Part shown: piece by piece, positions 25,734 through 36,500 of the stretch
Numbering within the stretch: position 1 is the stretch's first letter
How the letters are laid out: each line of letters begins with the position of its first letter
DNA from: Micavibrio aeruginosavorus ARL-13
Lineage (GTDB): Bacteria > Pseudomonadota > Alphaproteobacteria > Micavibrionales > Micavibrionaceae
Assembly (NCBI RefSeq): GCF_000226315.1
Contig: NC_016026.1
Location: 1,984,001-2,048,000, forward strand
Reading direction: 5' to 3'
DNA length: 64,000 nucleotides
The notes under the pieces: model-generated
The model's input: only the letters and a program-made list of their open reading frames with translations
What the model was told of the DNA's origin: nothing
The model's database searches: none
Program-made: the position numbers and the translations under genes

Positions 25734-26315
25734 ATGCGCCCCGTTATCTTTATCATTCCCGCTTTAATGCTGCTGTCCGCCTGCACCACCACACGCTCCG
25801 CCCCACCGGCAGCGAAGTGGAGTTACAGGGATGCCACGCCGCAAACGGCAACCACCGCCGACATTGCGCCCGCGCCGGCTCCCATGGCCTCATACAGCAT
25901 GCTGCGCAAGCCAGAGCAATGCGTGCCTTATGCACGCAGGGTCTCGGGGATAGATTTATTTGGTGATGCGCATAGCTGGTGGAACAAGGCGGCGGCACAG
26001 AATTATCCACGTGGCCAACGCCCGGCTCCTGGTGCCGTTCTAGTTTTACCGCGCACGAAAAAAATGACCCATGGCCATGTCGCGGTTGTGAAAGACGTTA
26101 TCGATTCCCGTAACATCAACGTGACCCACACAAACTGGGGCAACAACCGCGAAACACGACGCGCCCTTTACCATTCCATGCGGGTACAGGATATTTCCAC
26201 CAATAATGATTGGTCGCGCGTGCGGTTTTGGAATGCCCACGATAACGTGTTTGGATTTCCCTATGCCGCGAACGGGTTTATTTACCACCCCACCCGACTG
26301 GCGTCCGGGCAGTAG
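25734..26315 (+). CDS. CHAP-domain lipoprotein (putative amidase/endopeptidase)
   Basis: A signal peptide ends in the lipobox LLSAC (Cys17), so it is predicted to be a lipoprotein facing the periplasm. After a Pro/Ala linker comes a CHAP domain with catalytic Cys in EQCVPYAR (C63) and His in MTHGHVAVVK (H115), followed by THTNWG. CHAP enzymes cleave peptide bonds in peptidoglycan; here the role may be cell-wall remodelling. The length (193) is typical of single-domain CHAP lipoproteins in alphaproteobacteria. It starts 59 bases after apt and ends convergently with the next gene. Confidence 0.88.
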   Translation: MRPVIFIIPALMLLSACTTTRSAPPAAKWSYRDATPQTATTADIAPAPAPMASYSMLRKPEQCVPYARRVSGIDLFGDAHSWWNKAAAQNYPRGQRPAPGAVLVLPRTKKMTHGHVAVVKDVIDSRNINVTHTNWGNNRETRRALYHSMRVQDISTNNDWSRVRFWNAHDNVFGFPYAANGFIYHPTRLASGQ

Positions 26316-26323
26316 AAATACCC

Positions 26324-27283
26324 CTAAATTTTCAGCGACGCCGCAACACGTTCCAGACGAAAATCATGGACCCGCGTATAAAAATCATGGGTAAACGGCA
26401 GCCCTGCTGTCTGGGTCAGATAATTCTCATCGCCGGTTTCATCCATCTGCCCCAACCGTTTCACCAAACCATCGACAAACGCAGGCGTTACACCACGATA
26501 CTGGAACATCTTTTCTGGCGGTGCTGCGGGGTCCAGCATATCAAACACCACATCCAGAACCTGCCCCTTGAACAAGCGGGACAACCTTCCGGGCTTGCGC
26601 GTTTTCTCCAGTGCTTCGATGGACAGCGTATTATAAATTTCGGCGCGCGGTGTTAAACTGATCCAGCGGTCAAAAACATACCGCATCGCCTGTTTTAGCG
26701 CTTCGGCATCCTGCCCCAAGCGCAGGACTTCGTCCTCACTGTAACGGAGAATCTCTTTGCTCCAACTTTCCATCGCCCCGAGCATGCAGCGGGCATAATT
26801 GTTCTTTACGCCGACCGCCGTAATATATTCAACGGCCGTTGCAAATTCAAAGGCACGGGCGTCGGCCTCGATAAACCGGTCACGCAGGATCATTTCCTCC
26901 GGCGACCCCGCAGGAATAGCCATGGTTCCGGTTAAATGTTGCCACGCATGGCGATATTCATGCCCCAAAATTGACGGGGTCAAAAAGGACGCATATTCAA
27001 CTATTCCCGGCTGATTCGAATTTTCGCCGTGTATATAATGCGCCAGCGTACCGTTGGGCATCGACATGGATTGCTGTAATCCAACACCCGATTTTTCCGC
27101 AAATTCAGACAAAAATTTTCCGCGGGCCGATTGTTTAACCGCCGCTGCTGCATAGATATGGGCCTGCGCGTCATAGATCCGCCGATGCGATTGCAGTGCC
27201 CTGTATTGATCCAGCGCCCAGTAATCACCCAGATCTTTTTCGATATCGCGGCTGTAAAGATCGTTGAAATCTACGTGATTCAT
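26324..27283 (-). CDS. Putative HExxH metallopeptidase (DUF6782-like), third gene of an uncharacterised cluster
   Basis: A 319-residue protein with HEYRH at 108-112 (GHEYRHAWQHLTG) and a downstream acidic helix RFIEADARAFEFATAVEY whose Glu/Asp may be the third zinc ligand, the pattern of cytosolic putative metallopeptidases seen in alphaproteobacteria. No signal peptide or membrane helix is present. It starts 10 bases after the coiled-coil membrane gene, which itself follows the VWA gene by 24 bases; the three form one operon. A fusion of regulation, scaffold and protease functions is possible but unproven. Confidence 0.75.
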   Translation of the reverse strand: MNHVDFNDLYSRDIEKDLGDYWALDQYRALQSHRRIYDAQAHIYAAAAVKQSARGKFLSEFAEKSGVGLQQSMSMPNGTLAHYIHGENSNQPGIVEYASFLTPSILGHEYRHAWQHLTGTMAIPAGSPEEMILRDRFIEADARAFEFATAVEYITAVGVKNNYARCMLGAMESWSKEILRYSEDEVLRLGQDAEALKQAMRYVFDRWISLTPRAEIYNTLSIEALEKTRKPGRLSRLFKGQVLDVVFDMLDPAAPPEKMFQYRGVTPAFVDGLVKRLGQMDETGDENYLTQTAGLPFTHDFYTRVHDFRLERVAASLKI

Positions 27284-27293
27284 ATCAACGCCC

Positions 27294-29318
27294 TTATAAT
27301 GCCTGTGACCGTTGGGCCGTCACAACGGCTGCTGATTTTTTGCTTATTTCAGATGAGGCCGGACGAATAATTTCATAGGTTCCATCATCCTTCTTCTGAA
27401 ACTGGCAAGGAACGACAGCGCAAGATTCAAAAATCTTGCGTTTTTCGGTATGAATATTCCGTTCATTTTCCATCTCGTGGTAGAGGCGATCGAAAACGAT
27501 CGGCCCCGTACCAACGGCGGCCACCATAGCCCCGGCACAGGAAAATCCAACGCCAATTTTCGTGCACTGTTTGAGCGAACGATTTACATCCGAAACCCTG
27601 GCCCCAATAAAACCACCCACACCCGATACAGCCGTCGCCAGGCCGAAATACCAGGCCATCATCGTTCCATGCGACATCGTATCCAAAATGGCGGCCCCGG
27701 CCCCGTATCCGGCCACAGCCGTAACACCGCAGGCCGCGGCAATAAACGCGGATTTGATGGCATAGCGTTTTTGCCATTTTTCAACCTGCGCTTCCAACGC
27801 GGGTTGAGACTGCACCCATGTTTCCACGCGCGTTTCTAATGCGGCCTTATCCTGCTGGGATTTCTGCAAATCCTGATCCGCCTGCAACGCAACCTGGCGC
27901 AGGGCGGCAATTTCAGATTCCAGACGCTGAACCAGACGTCCGGATTCAGTCTCTGCGGCCAGACAGAAGGCACCAGCCAGCTCTGTGCGGTGTGCGGATT
28001 TTAGTTCTGCGATCTCGGCGCTATGGTCGATTTTGAGACGCGCCAGATCAGCGCGCAAACGTGCAATCTCCCGCTCTCTGGTTTTTAACGCCATCTGCTC
28101 TGCTGACAACGGTTGTTCGTCCAGAGCCGGGTCGCGGGCTGGGGGCGAATTATTATCGTTTTGATGCAGAGCCGATCCGCCGCCAAGCATGCCTTGCCAG
28201 AAAGACATTCCAGATTTTTCACTCGTCGGTGCAGGTCGATCTCTTTGCACCCTCTGCCCCGTTAACACGTCACAGGCCCGCTGGATCAGATCGCTTTTAA
28301 GCTCATGCCGCTGTTCCCGCAGGGAAAAAATCTCCGCATTCAGCGAATCCAGCGTTATCTTCATCGCTTTATGTTGTGACAACATATCATTCAGCTGCGC
28401 CTGCAAATCATCAATCGATCCCTGCAGGGTCGCACGTTGATCCAATGCGGATTCAAGCCGCTCAATGTGCTCTAACGCTTCTTTATATTGCGGCGACTGG
28501 CGTTCATCATGCCCGGCATATAGCTCAACCAGCGCCAAATTTTCGCGCACAAGGTTCAGCTGTTCCTGCACATTCGGCAGAATATCTGCATTCAAATCTG
28601 CCAGCTTCCGGTTCGCCTTCAGGACGATGGACAATAACTGCCGCAAGGCCGAAACGTCTTTATAATCATAGGCCAGACCGGTCTTTCGCAGCAGAGCCCC
28701 CGCCCATGACAGGCTATCCGGAGCCAGACGCATCAGATCGGCACTGATATCCTGGCCCCCTGCCAGATCCCGTACAAATTGTTCGTCCAGACGCAAACCC
28801 GATAAGTCCGGCGCACCGTTGCGGTCCCTGATGGATACGGGCAGTGTTTTTTCAAGACGGACGATCAGCGCACTGACATCGCTCATCACAGATTTAATAT
28901 CGGACCGTAAGTTAAAAGACCCGTCTTTACGGCCAATAATTTCATCCGCCGATTGACGCTTCATCGCATCGAGCCGATAGGTCAAATTCTGGATGGTTTC
29001 GGTCAGGAGCTGGTTCACTTCGGCAAAGGACGAATTGGCGTCGGCGAGTTCCTGTAACTGGCTGTCCGACCCGCCAGACGATGCCAGCGTGTATATGCGT
29101 TCAAACGACAGCTGTTCGTAATGATCGCCGGGAGCGAGGAAGGATTCCTCCAGCTCGTTGATTTTCCGCATATAGGACAAAGTATGGCGCAGCGAGACCA
29201 GCAATTCCTCGTCGGAAGAATCATCGCGCAGACGCGCCATGATTTTGCCCAGACGCGTATATAATTTTTCAACCTTGTCCTGATCGTTTTTATGATCGGA
29301 TTCGTCTTGATCACTCAT
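27294..29318 (-). CDS. Large coiled-coil protein with C-terminal membrane helices
   Basis: The first 520 residues are mainly helical, with heptad-rich coiled coils (KALEHIERLESALDQRATLQ; EIAALRQVALQADQDLQKSQ). Three hydrophobic segments follow at about 523-545, 552-572 and 588-607. After these comes a short soluble tail containing Cys pairs (ESCAVVPCQF). There is no signal peptide, so the coiled coil should be cytoplasmic and tethered to the inner membrane by its C-terminus. No known family is recognised. It lies between a VWA-domain gene and a putative metallopeptidase gene, all within 24 bases of each other. Confidence 0.75.
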   Translation of the reverse strand: MSDQDESDHKNDQDKVEKLYTRLGKIMARLRDDSSDEELLVSLRHTLSYMRKINELEESFLAPGDHYEQLSFERIYTLASSGGSDSQLQELADANSSFAEVNQLLTETIQNLTYRLDAMKRQSADEIIGRKDGSFNLRSDIKSVMSDVSALIVRLEKTLPVSIRDRNGAPDLSGLRLDEQFVRDLAGGQDISADLMRLAPDSLSWAGALLRKTGLAYDYKDVSALRQLLSIVLKANRKLADLNADILPNVQEQLNLVRENLALVELYAGHDERQSPQYKEALEHIERLESALDQRATLQGSIDDLQAQLNDMLSQHKAMKITLDSLNAEIFSLREQRHELKSDLIQRACDVLTGQRVQRDRPAPTSEKSGMSFWQGMLGGGSALHQNDNNSPPARDPALDEQPLSAEQMALKTREREIARLRADLARLKIDHSAEIAELKSAHRTELAGAFCLAAETESGRLVQRLESEIAALRQVALQADQDLQKSQQDKAALETRVETWVQSQPALEAQVEKWQKRYAIKSAFIAAACGVTAVAGYGAGAAILDTMSHGTMMAWYFGLATAVSGVGGFIGARVSDVNRSLKQCTKIGVGFSCAGAMVAAVGTGPIVFDRLYHEMENERNIHTEKRKIFESCAVVPCQFQKKDDGTYEIIRPASSEISKKSAAVVTAQRSQAL

Positions 29319-29342
29319 GCTTTGTGCCTTTATCCGGTTGGA

Positions 29343-30089
29343 TTATTTGGGCTGCGCCGTCAATAGCAAGGTTTTTGCTTGCTGGTTTTTCAGACGATGC
29401 AAGGCCTGAGTTCCGCCGACAGACAGCAGGGCAACCCCCTCGCACAGATCTTTCAACGGCATATTGGCCCCAAACTTGGCAAAGGCTCCGCCCGTGATTT
29501 GGGACAGGGATTGAAAAGCTTTTTCCGCGCGCGGATCGTGACCATCAAGGAACGTGAAAACTTTTATTTTCTGAATCGCCAGTTCCTTTGCGATCGCGTC
29601 AAGCCCGTTTATATCTTCTTCAAAAGAATCGCCGATCAGGATAATACTGCTGGCACGCGATGCTTCATTCTCACTGACAAAGCATTGGAGGGACTCAACG
29701 ATCTGCGTCACTCCGGCAGAACAGGACACTCGCTTCATATCAGCGGAAACATCGTCGAGATTGGATTTCCATTCGTGCGCGGTCAGATCACCGCCACCAA
29801 AATGAACCAGACGCAATCGCATGGTGCCAACCGCAGCCACTTCACGGAACATTGAGGCTTGGATGTCCTGCGCCTCAGTCCAGTTTCTCTCCCGGCTGGC
29901 CGTTGCATCGATAATAAACCCAATACGCCCGCGGCCCTTGGTCGCCGTGGAAACATCGCGCACTGCCAGCTTGTTCAGCGTTTCCAACCCCGACGTATTC
30001 GGGCGCGCCACCGCGCCATGTGTTTTTTTCAAGCCCGTATTGGACGTAACGACCAGTCCCTTACCCTTATTGTTGTCGCGCAGTGACAT
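29343..30089 (-). CDS. von Willebrand factor A domain protein, first gene of the cluster
   Basis: A 248-residue soluble protein with a VWA fold. The first strand and metal site are RIGFIIDATASRERNW, a DxTxS form of the usual DxSxS MIDAS. Further strands are LRLVHFGGGD, SSIILIGDSFEEDI and KVFTFLDGHD, and SQITGGAFAKF is the typical last segment. VWA proteins of this cytosolic type often act with AAA ATPases or as adaptors; no ATPase is adjacent here. It leads the operon with the coiled-coil membrane protein and the putative metallopeptidase. Its promoter lies in the 247-base divergent gap next to the actP operon. Confidence 0.85.
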   Translation of the reverse strand: MSLRDNNKGKGLVVTSNTGLKKTHGAVARPNTSGLETLNKLAVRDVSTATKGRGRIGFIIDATASRERNWTEAQDIQASMFREVAAVGTMRLRLVHFGGGDLTAHEWKSNLDDVSADMKRVSCSAGVTQIVESLQCFVSENEASRASSIILIGDSFEEDINGLDAIAKELAIQKIKVFTFLDGHDPRAEKAFQSLSQITGGAFAKFGANMPLKDLCEGVALLSVGGTQALHRLKNQQAKTLLLTAQPK

Positions 30090-30336
30090 ATTCCCCGCCC
30101 TCTATTGCCATAAAATAATCCCCATAGTTATGGCGTAAAACAAGCCCCGTCAAGAAAAATGCCCCTCGGCAAAAACCTTGGATTTTCGCCATTTTTTTGG
30201 GAAAAACGGCCCCATTTTAGTGCGACGCAACACAACTTTAATGACATAATCAGTCTTTTCATCAGGTTCGCCATGTTAAAATCGGGAAACAGGGACATTT
30301 TAATACCCAAGGCTGCGTAACCGATGGAGTGATCCG

Positions 30337-30654
30337 ATGCATGAAAATCTTCAGAAATCTATCACCGAAATGCCGGAATATGCGGAATTGCTCAGACGCC
30401 GCAACGCCATCACGACCCCGCTGGCCGCGATTGTTCTGATTGCCTATTACACATTTATCATTCTGGTCGCCTATGCTCCGGATTTTATGGGGCGGCCGAT
30501 TGTTGAAAACGGCCTGACCTCGGTCGGTATTATTTTCGGATTGGGCTTGATCCTTTTAACGTTTGCCGTAACTGCCTTCTATGTCTGGTACGCGAATACC
30601 CTGATTGAACCCTTGCTGCATACGATTTATCAGAAAGCGAAGCACGATGAGTGA
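30337..30654 (+). CDS. yjcH: DUF485 membrane protein (YjcH)
   Basis: A 105-residue inner-membrane protein with two helices ([20 protein letters not shown] and [20 protein letters not shown]) and the family segment [18 protein letters not shown]. It is the usual partner encoded just before acetate/cation symporters. Its stop overlaps the actP start by 8 bases, so the two are translationally coupled. Confidence 0.92.
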   Translation: MHENLQKSITEMPEYAELLRRRNAITTPLAAIVLIAYYTFIILVAYAPDFMGRPIVENGLTSVGIIFGLGLILLTFAVTAFYVWYANTLIEPLLHTIYQKAKHDE

Positions 30655-32239
30655 GTTTCTCGCCAATCTGGATCAGTTGAATGTAACCGCCGTTATTGTT
30701 TTCTTCCTGTTCGTGACGCTCAGTTTGGGCATCACCTACTGGGCGGCCAAGCGCACAAAAACGCGATCTGATTTCTATGCGGCGGGCGGGCGCATCACCG
30801 GGTGGCAGAATGGCCTGGCAATCTCCGGCGATTATATGTCGGCGGCGTCCTTCCTTGGGATTTCCGGGCTCGTCTTTGCCTCTGGCTTTGACGGGCTTCT
30901 TTATTCAATCGGCTTCCTTGTGGGCTGGCCTATCATCCTGCTGCTGATCGCCGAACCTTTGCGGAATTTAGGGAAATACAATTTTTCCGATGCGGCGTCA
31001 TTGCGTTTCAAACAAACCCCCATCCGCATCATGGCCGCATTCGGATCGCTGGCCACAGTGTGCCTTTATCTGATTGCCCAGATGGTGGGCGCAGGAAAAC
31101 TGATCGAAGTTCTGTTCCACCTGCCCTACGAATCCGCCGTTGTGATTGTCGGCGTTTTGATGGTGTCCTATGTCACATTCGGCGGCATGCTGGCCACCAC
31201 ATGGGTGCAGCTGATCAAGGCTGTCTTATTGCTGGGCGGCGCGACCATTGTCGCGGTTCTGGTTCTGGCGCATTTCCATTTCAACCTGCCTGCCTTGTTC
31301 GCGGCCGCCGTTGAAAAACACACCAGCGGCGCGGCCATTATGGCCCCGGGCACGTTGGTGAAGGACCCCATATCCGCCATCTCGCTGGGGATGGCGCTCA
31401 TGTTCGGCACCGCCGGCCTCCCCCATATTTTAATGCGCTTTTTCACTGTGAAGGATGCCAAGGCCGCCAACAAATCCGTGGTCGTGGCCACGGGCTTTAT
31501 CGGCTATTTTTACATCCTGACTTTTATCATCGGGTTTGGCGCGATTGTATTTTTGACCGGGCAACCATCCTACGTCGATGGTAATGGCGCGCTGGTCGGT
31601 GGCAATAACATGGCCGCCGTGCAATTGGCCCATGCCGTGGGCGGCGACATTCTGCTCGGCTTTATCTCTGCCGTGGCCTTTGCCACCATTCTGGCGGTGG
31701 TCGCCGGGTTGACACTGGCCGGGGCCTCGGCCATTTCACACGATTTATATGCCCGCGTTTTCAAGGGCGGCAATGTCACGGAGAAACAGGAAGTGCGTGT
31801 ATCCAAAATGGCGACCATTGGGTTGGGCGTCGTTGCGATCTTCCTGGGGATTGCGTTTGAACAACAAAACGTTGCCTTTATGGTCGGTTTGGCTTTTGCC
31901 ATCGCGGCCAGCGCGAACTTCCCCATCATCCTTCTGTCCATGTACTGGCCAGGCATGACGACGCGCGGCGCCGTTGTGGGTGGATCGATGGGCTTGGGCG
32001 TCGCTGTTGTTCTGATGATCCTCAGCAAAACCGTATGGGTCAGTGTTCTGGGCTATGACGAACCGATTTTCCCGTATGAATACCCGGCTCTGTTTTCGAT
32101 GACGGCGGCCTTTGTCGGGATTTGGCTGTTTTCGGTCACCGATCGGTCAGATCGCGGCCAAACCGACCGCGCCGTGTTCCACGCCCTGCACCTGCGGGCG
32201 CAGACAGGCATCGGTGTGGACGATGCTGTTGAGCATTAA
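30647..32239 (+). CDS. actP: Acetate/cation symporter, sodium:solute symporter family
   Basis: An inner-membrane symporter that takes up acetate or a related short monocarboxylate. The ATG at 30647 ([10 protein letters not shown]) is preferred to the ATG at 30605 because it gives the normal N-terminus and the 8-base overlap with yjcH. About 13 hydrophobic helices are seen, with family landmarks [33 protein letters not shown] (given in two overlapping parts of the first cytoplasmic loop) and [21 protein letters not shown]. The 530-residue length is normal. Substrate is assigned from the DUF485 partner and similarity. Confidence 0.92.
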   Translation: MSEFLANLDQLNVTAVIVFFLFVTLSLGITYWAAKRTKTRSDFYAAGGRITGWQNGLAISGDYMSAASFLGISGLVFASGFDGLLYSIGFLVGWPIILLLIAEPLRNLGKYNFSDAASLRFKQTPIRIMAAFGSLATVCLYLIAQMVGAGKLIEVLFHLPYESAVVIVGVLMVSYVTFGGMLATTWVQLIKAVLLLGGATIVAVLVLAHFHFNLPALFAAAVEKHTSGAAIMAPGTLVKDPISAISLGMALMFGTAGLPHILMRFFTVKDAKAANKSVVVATGFIGYFYILTFIIGFGAIVFLTGQPSYVDGNGALVGGNNMAAVQLAHAVGGDILLGFISAVAFATILAVVAGLTLAGASAISHDLYARVFKGGNVTEKQEVRVSKMATIGLGVVAIFLGIAFEQQNVAFMVGLAFAIAASANFPIILLSMYWPGMTTRGAVVGGSMGLGVAVVLMILSKTVWVSVLGYDEPIFPYEYPALFSMTAAFVGIWLFSVTDRSDRGQTDRAVFHALHLRAQTGIGVDDAVEH

Positions 32240-33420
32240 ACAACCTGCCCGGCACAATGGCCCGACGACCACGCCCACTGGAAATTGAATCCGCCCAAAT
32301 GGCCGGTGACATCCAGAACCTCGCCAATAAAATACAGGCCGGGCACGTTTTTGGCCTCAAACGTTTTGGATGATACATCATCCGTATCGACGCCGCCCAG
32401 CGTGACTTCGGCTGTACGGTATCCTTCACTGCCCGATGGCTTGACACGCCAATCGGCAATGCGGCTCGCCACAGCCCTTAAAATTTTATCCGACAAATCG
32501 GCCATGCGACCCTCGACATCCATATCCTCGGCAATCTTCTGCGCCAACCGTTTGGAGACAATATCCCCTAGGACGGTCTGCAACATCGATTTTGGCTGCG
32601 CTTTGCGTTGATCTTTCAACCACACCAAAACATCACCATGCGGATGCATATTAATCGAAATATCTTCGCCCGGATTCCAATAGGACGATATTTGTAAAAC
32701 AGCCGGTCCGCTGATACCGCGATGGGTGAACAACATCGCTTCATCAAACACCATGCCCGATTGCGATTGAATGCGCACGGGATCAACGGACACACCGCTT
32801 AAGTCTTTCGTCATGTCCAGCACCGCCGGGTCGAAGGTCAACGGCACAAGACCCGCCCGCGTGGGAATGATGTTCAGACCGAATTGCTTGGCAATTTCAT
32901 ACCCGAACGGCGTGGCCCCGATTTTGGGGATGGATAACCCACCGCACGCTACAACCAGCGACGCACAATCCACAACGCCGCGTGATGTCGTCACGATGAA
33001 ACGGCCAGCATCGTCGCGGTCAATCGCCTGCACGGTCGTAGAAATTTGAATATCAACGCCTCCCCGGTCACATTCGCGCACCAACATGTCAATAATGTCA
33101 CGGGCGGAATCATCGCAGAATAATTGCCCCAGCGTTTTTTCGTGATACGGAATTTTATGCCGCGCCACCAGATCAATAAAATCGTATTGGGTGTAGCGCT
33201 TCAGGGCCGAGCGGCAAAAATGGGGATTGTTGGACAAATACCGATCCGGCGCGCAATGCAGATTGGTAAAATTGCACCGCCCGCCCCCGGAAATACGGAT
33301 TTTTTCGGCAATTTTATCGGTGTGTTCCAGCACAAGCACGCGCCGCCCACGCGCGCCAGCGGTCAGCGCGCACATCAAACCGGCCGCCCCGGCCCCAATA
33401 ATTACGACATCCGTGTCCAT
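32236..33420 (-). CDS. HI0933/YhiN-family NAD(P)/FAD-dependent oxidoreductase
   Basis: A cytoplasmic flavoprotein. The dinucleotide-binding Rossmann motif GAGAAGLM is at the N-terminus, followed by the family signature [37 protein letters not shown] and the C-terminal [24 protein letters not shown]. The ATG at 33420 places the flavin motif at residue 8; an in-frame start at 33450 is less likely. The reaction is not established for most members. The gene ends 4 bases into the convergent actP gene. Confidence 0.93.
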   Translation of the reverse strand: MDTDVVIIGAGAAGLMCALTAGARGRRVLVLEHTDKIAEKIRISGGGRCNFTNLHCAPDRYLSNNPHFCRSALKRYTQYDFIDLVARHKIPYHEKTLGQLFCDDSARDIIDMLVRECDRGGVDIQISTTVQAIDRDDAGRFIVTTSRGVVDCASLVVACGGLSIPKIGATPFGYEIAKQFGLNIIPTRAGLVPLTFDPAVLDMTKDLSGVSVDPVRIQSQSGMVFDEAMLFTHRGISGPAVLQISSYWNPGEDISINMHPHGDVLVWLKDQRKAQPKSMLQTVLGDIVSKRLAQKIAEDMDVEGRMADLSDKILRAVASRIADWRVKPSGSEGYRTAEVTLGGVDTDDVSSKTFEAKNVPGLYFIGEVLDVTGHLGGFNFQWAWSSGHCAGQVV

Positions 33421-33461
33421 GACGTTGGTTTTAATCGGGAACAGGATCAAAAGCCATAAAG

Positions 33462-33491
33462 AAAAAACCCCGCCACTACAGCGGGGTTTTT
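33462..33491 (-). terminator. Intrinsic terminator of the TpsA gene
   Basis: AACCCCGC (33466-33473), a 7-base loop and GCGGGGTT (33481-33488), flanked by A- and T-runs on both sides. On the minus strand it lies about 20 bases after the exoprotein stop; it falls before the start of the downstream flavoprotein gene. Confidence 0.85.
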
Positions 33492-33511
33492 ATATTCATA
33501 TTTCGCGTGGA

Positions 33512-36500
33512 TTAAATGGCACCGCCGCATGACGCAGCCTGGCTCAAGGACTCTTCCATCGAGCCACCGAAGCTGTAACTGACGGCACCACCACCCGCAG
33601 CCTGGTTCATGGCATCGCTCCAGCAGGAAACTTCGCCACCTTCACCGCCCGCAGCCGGTTCCAGATCCGCCAATTGGCCCGCAATGCTGATCGACTGACC
33701 ACGCTGCTGCTGACCGTCTTGTTGATCATCACCACCCGCGGCCGGAGCCAGGTTGGCCAGGAATTCAGCGACGTTGCCCGTGAATCCCGGCTGGCCGGCG
33801 GCGCTGTTGGCGCCAACACGGTTCGCCCCTGCGCCCGGAACGCTCGGCAGACCCAGAATGGTCATACGGAAGCGGCCACCGGCCCAGTTCAGATCGCCAT
33901 AACGGTTATAGACGTCTTCGTCATCGATACCCGGAACGGCACCGAAGAAGAACAGACCCAGAGAACCATCATCGTTGAAGTGGTAAATTTTCGACTCAAT
34001 CGCGTCATATTGCGCTTTGGTCAAAATGCCACCCACCGAATTCGGCACAAACCCGTCATACGACGCATCCAAGCCGTTCAGAATGGTCGGCAGACCCGGC
34101 GCAAAGAACGCCGCATTTGCCAGTTCGATGTAGTATTGCGACTGGCCATTGAACGTCGTGGTGCCGATCGTGTTACCAACCAGCGTCAGGTCGTTCGGGT
34201 TGCCAACGGGCGCAAAACGCATGCCGATGTCGCCACCGTTAAAGGTGTTGGTCGCACCGGTCAGGTCAATGATACCGCTTTCGAACCAGGCCCCGATCGG
34301 GTTACCCGTGAAGACGTTGTCTTCCAGAATAACCACACCATTATCCGCACCAGCCGCATACAGGCCAGCATTGCCGGAATTGGTGATCAGGTTGGAAACG
34401 ATACGAACGCGGTTGTTGTCATCGATCATGATGCCGTTGTCGCCAGCGTTGCTGATGTCGTTACGGGCGATGCGAACACGACGGTTGCCGTCGGCCTCAA
34501 TCCCGTTATCACCAACATTGCTGATCGTGTTGCGGCGAATGGTTACAACGCCGCTGTCAGACACATCAACGCCATCGGCACCGACATTATCGATCACGTT
34601 ACGGCGGATGTCGACCACATCACTGTTTGCAACATCAATACCGTCGGACCCGACATTGTTGATCAAGTTACGACGGATCAGAACATTTTCCGAATCGCGA
34701 ACATTGATCGCATCACCAGAACCATTCTGGATCGTGTTAAAGGCGATATCGACAGACCCGTTTTCATCATCAACAGCAATACCGTGACCGCCGAAGCCAT
34801 CAATTACGTTGTTGGCGATCTTCGTGTCCTGGCTGATTTCCACATTCACACCGTTTCCGGCCACATTGGTAATGGTGTTACCATCCACCACCAGACCGAA
34901 TGTGTCGTATGAATCAACACCGTTCCCACCAACAAACATAATGGTGTTGTTACGAACTTCTGACCCATCACTGAAATCATAGCCACTGCCAGGCTTCAGC
35001 GTAACGCCGTTACCACCGACCAGAGCGATCAGGTTGTTTTCGATCAGGCTGTTACCAGCGCCGGCCACAACGATACCATCGCCGCCCAGCAAACCAACAA
35101 GGTTGCCGTGGATATGGGCTTTGTTGCCGCCATCAACCGCGATCCCGTTGCCCCAGCCCAGACCAACAATGTTGTTCGCAATTTCGATTTTCCCGCTGTT
35201 CCGTGCAACGATACCATCGCCACCAAAGAACAAGGCCATGTTGCCGTTAACCACGGCATCACGGCTGCCATTTACTGTAATGGCATCGTTACCCGTGAAG
35301 GTGACAGCATTGCTGGACACATTGGCACGATCGCTATTGCGGACAATGATTCCGTTTTTAGCGCTGTTGCTGACATCGTTCTGGGTGATTTCCACATCAT
35401 CACTGCTGATCACACGGATACCATTGTTGTAACCATCCACATCGCTGCCATAGCTGGTCAGGAAATCAACGCCACCGACAATCGCGCCATCGCTGTTGCG
35501 AACATCAATACCAACGCCGCGGCCATAACCGGTCAGGTCATTCTGGCGGATGTGCAGGTTGCTGACGTTATTGGCGTAGATACCATCGCGGAAGCCTTCG
35601 GCGCTGTTCACGTCAAACGGGAAGATCAGGAACGTACCACCACCGATGATCACATCATCGCTGTTGGTCACGCTGATCGCCGTGCCGCCATTATAACGGC
35701 CCGTCAGATCATTGCCCGTTACGCGCAGGCCATTTGACGCATCCGCAACAATACCGGAACCAACATCGGTCAGGTCGTTGTCCGTGACATCAACATTGTT
35801 GCTGCCGTTTACAACGATACCCGTGTCGAAATGATCCAGCGTGTTGTTGTCGATCACAGCGTTATGACTGCCCGCAACAACTTCGATACCGACGATGGAA
35901 TTACCCGTCAGATCGTTACCCAGAACATCCGAATTGGTTGCGCCGGACAGACGAACACCATAATCAACGCCGGAAATTGTGTTGCGAACGACATCGTTAT
36001 CATTGCCGCCCGCAACCGTCACACCATTGTCGAAATTGGTGATGGTGTTGCCGCGAACGGTGGTAACGAAATGCCCCTGCCACGGCCAGAAGCCGGTTTG
36101 TACCCAGGACGTTTGATCGGTTGCACCGATATCCGTGTTGCTGGAGCCTTCCACTTTAACGCCCGTATATCCACCCGAACCCGTAATCGTGTTGCGGAAG
36201 ATGTCGGCACTATCGCTACGCTCAACAAAGATACCGTTGCGATCGTTGCTCAGAATCTGGTTGCCTTGAACCAGCGTATTATCGCTGTCGCGCAGGTGAA
36301 TACCATCCACCTTGCTGTGGCGGATAACGTTGTTGGTTAAATCAACGCCATTGCTCAACTCAACCCAGATTCCGGTTGCATTGCCGTTGGATCGGTTATC
36401 ATCAACAACCGCATTATCACTGCGATTGATGATAATGCCCTTATCACCGTTATCATTGGTGATGTTGCCCGACACCACTGCACCATCGGTGTTCAGGATG

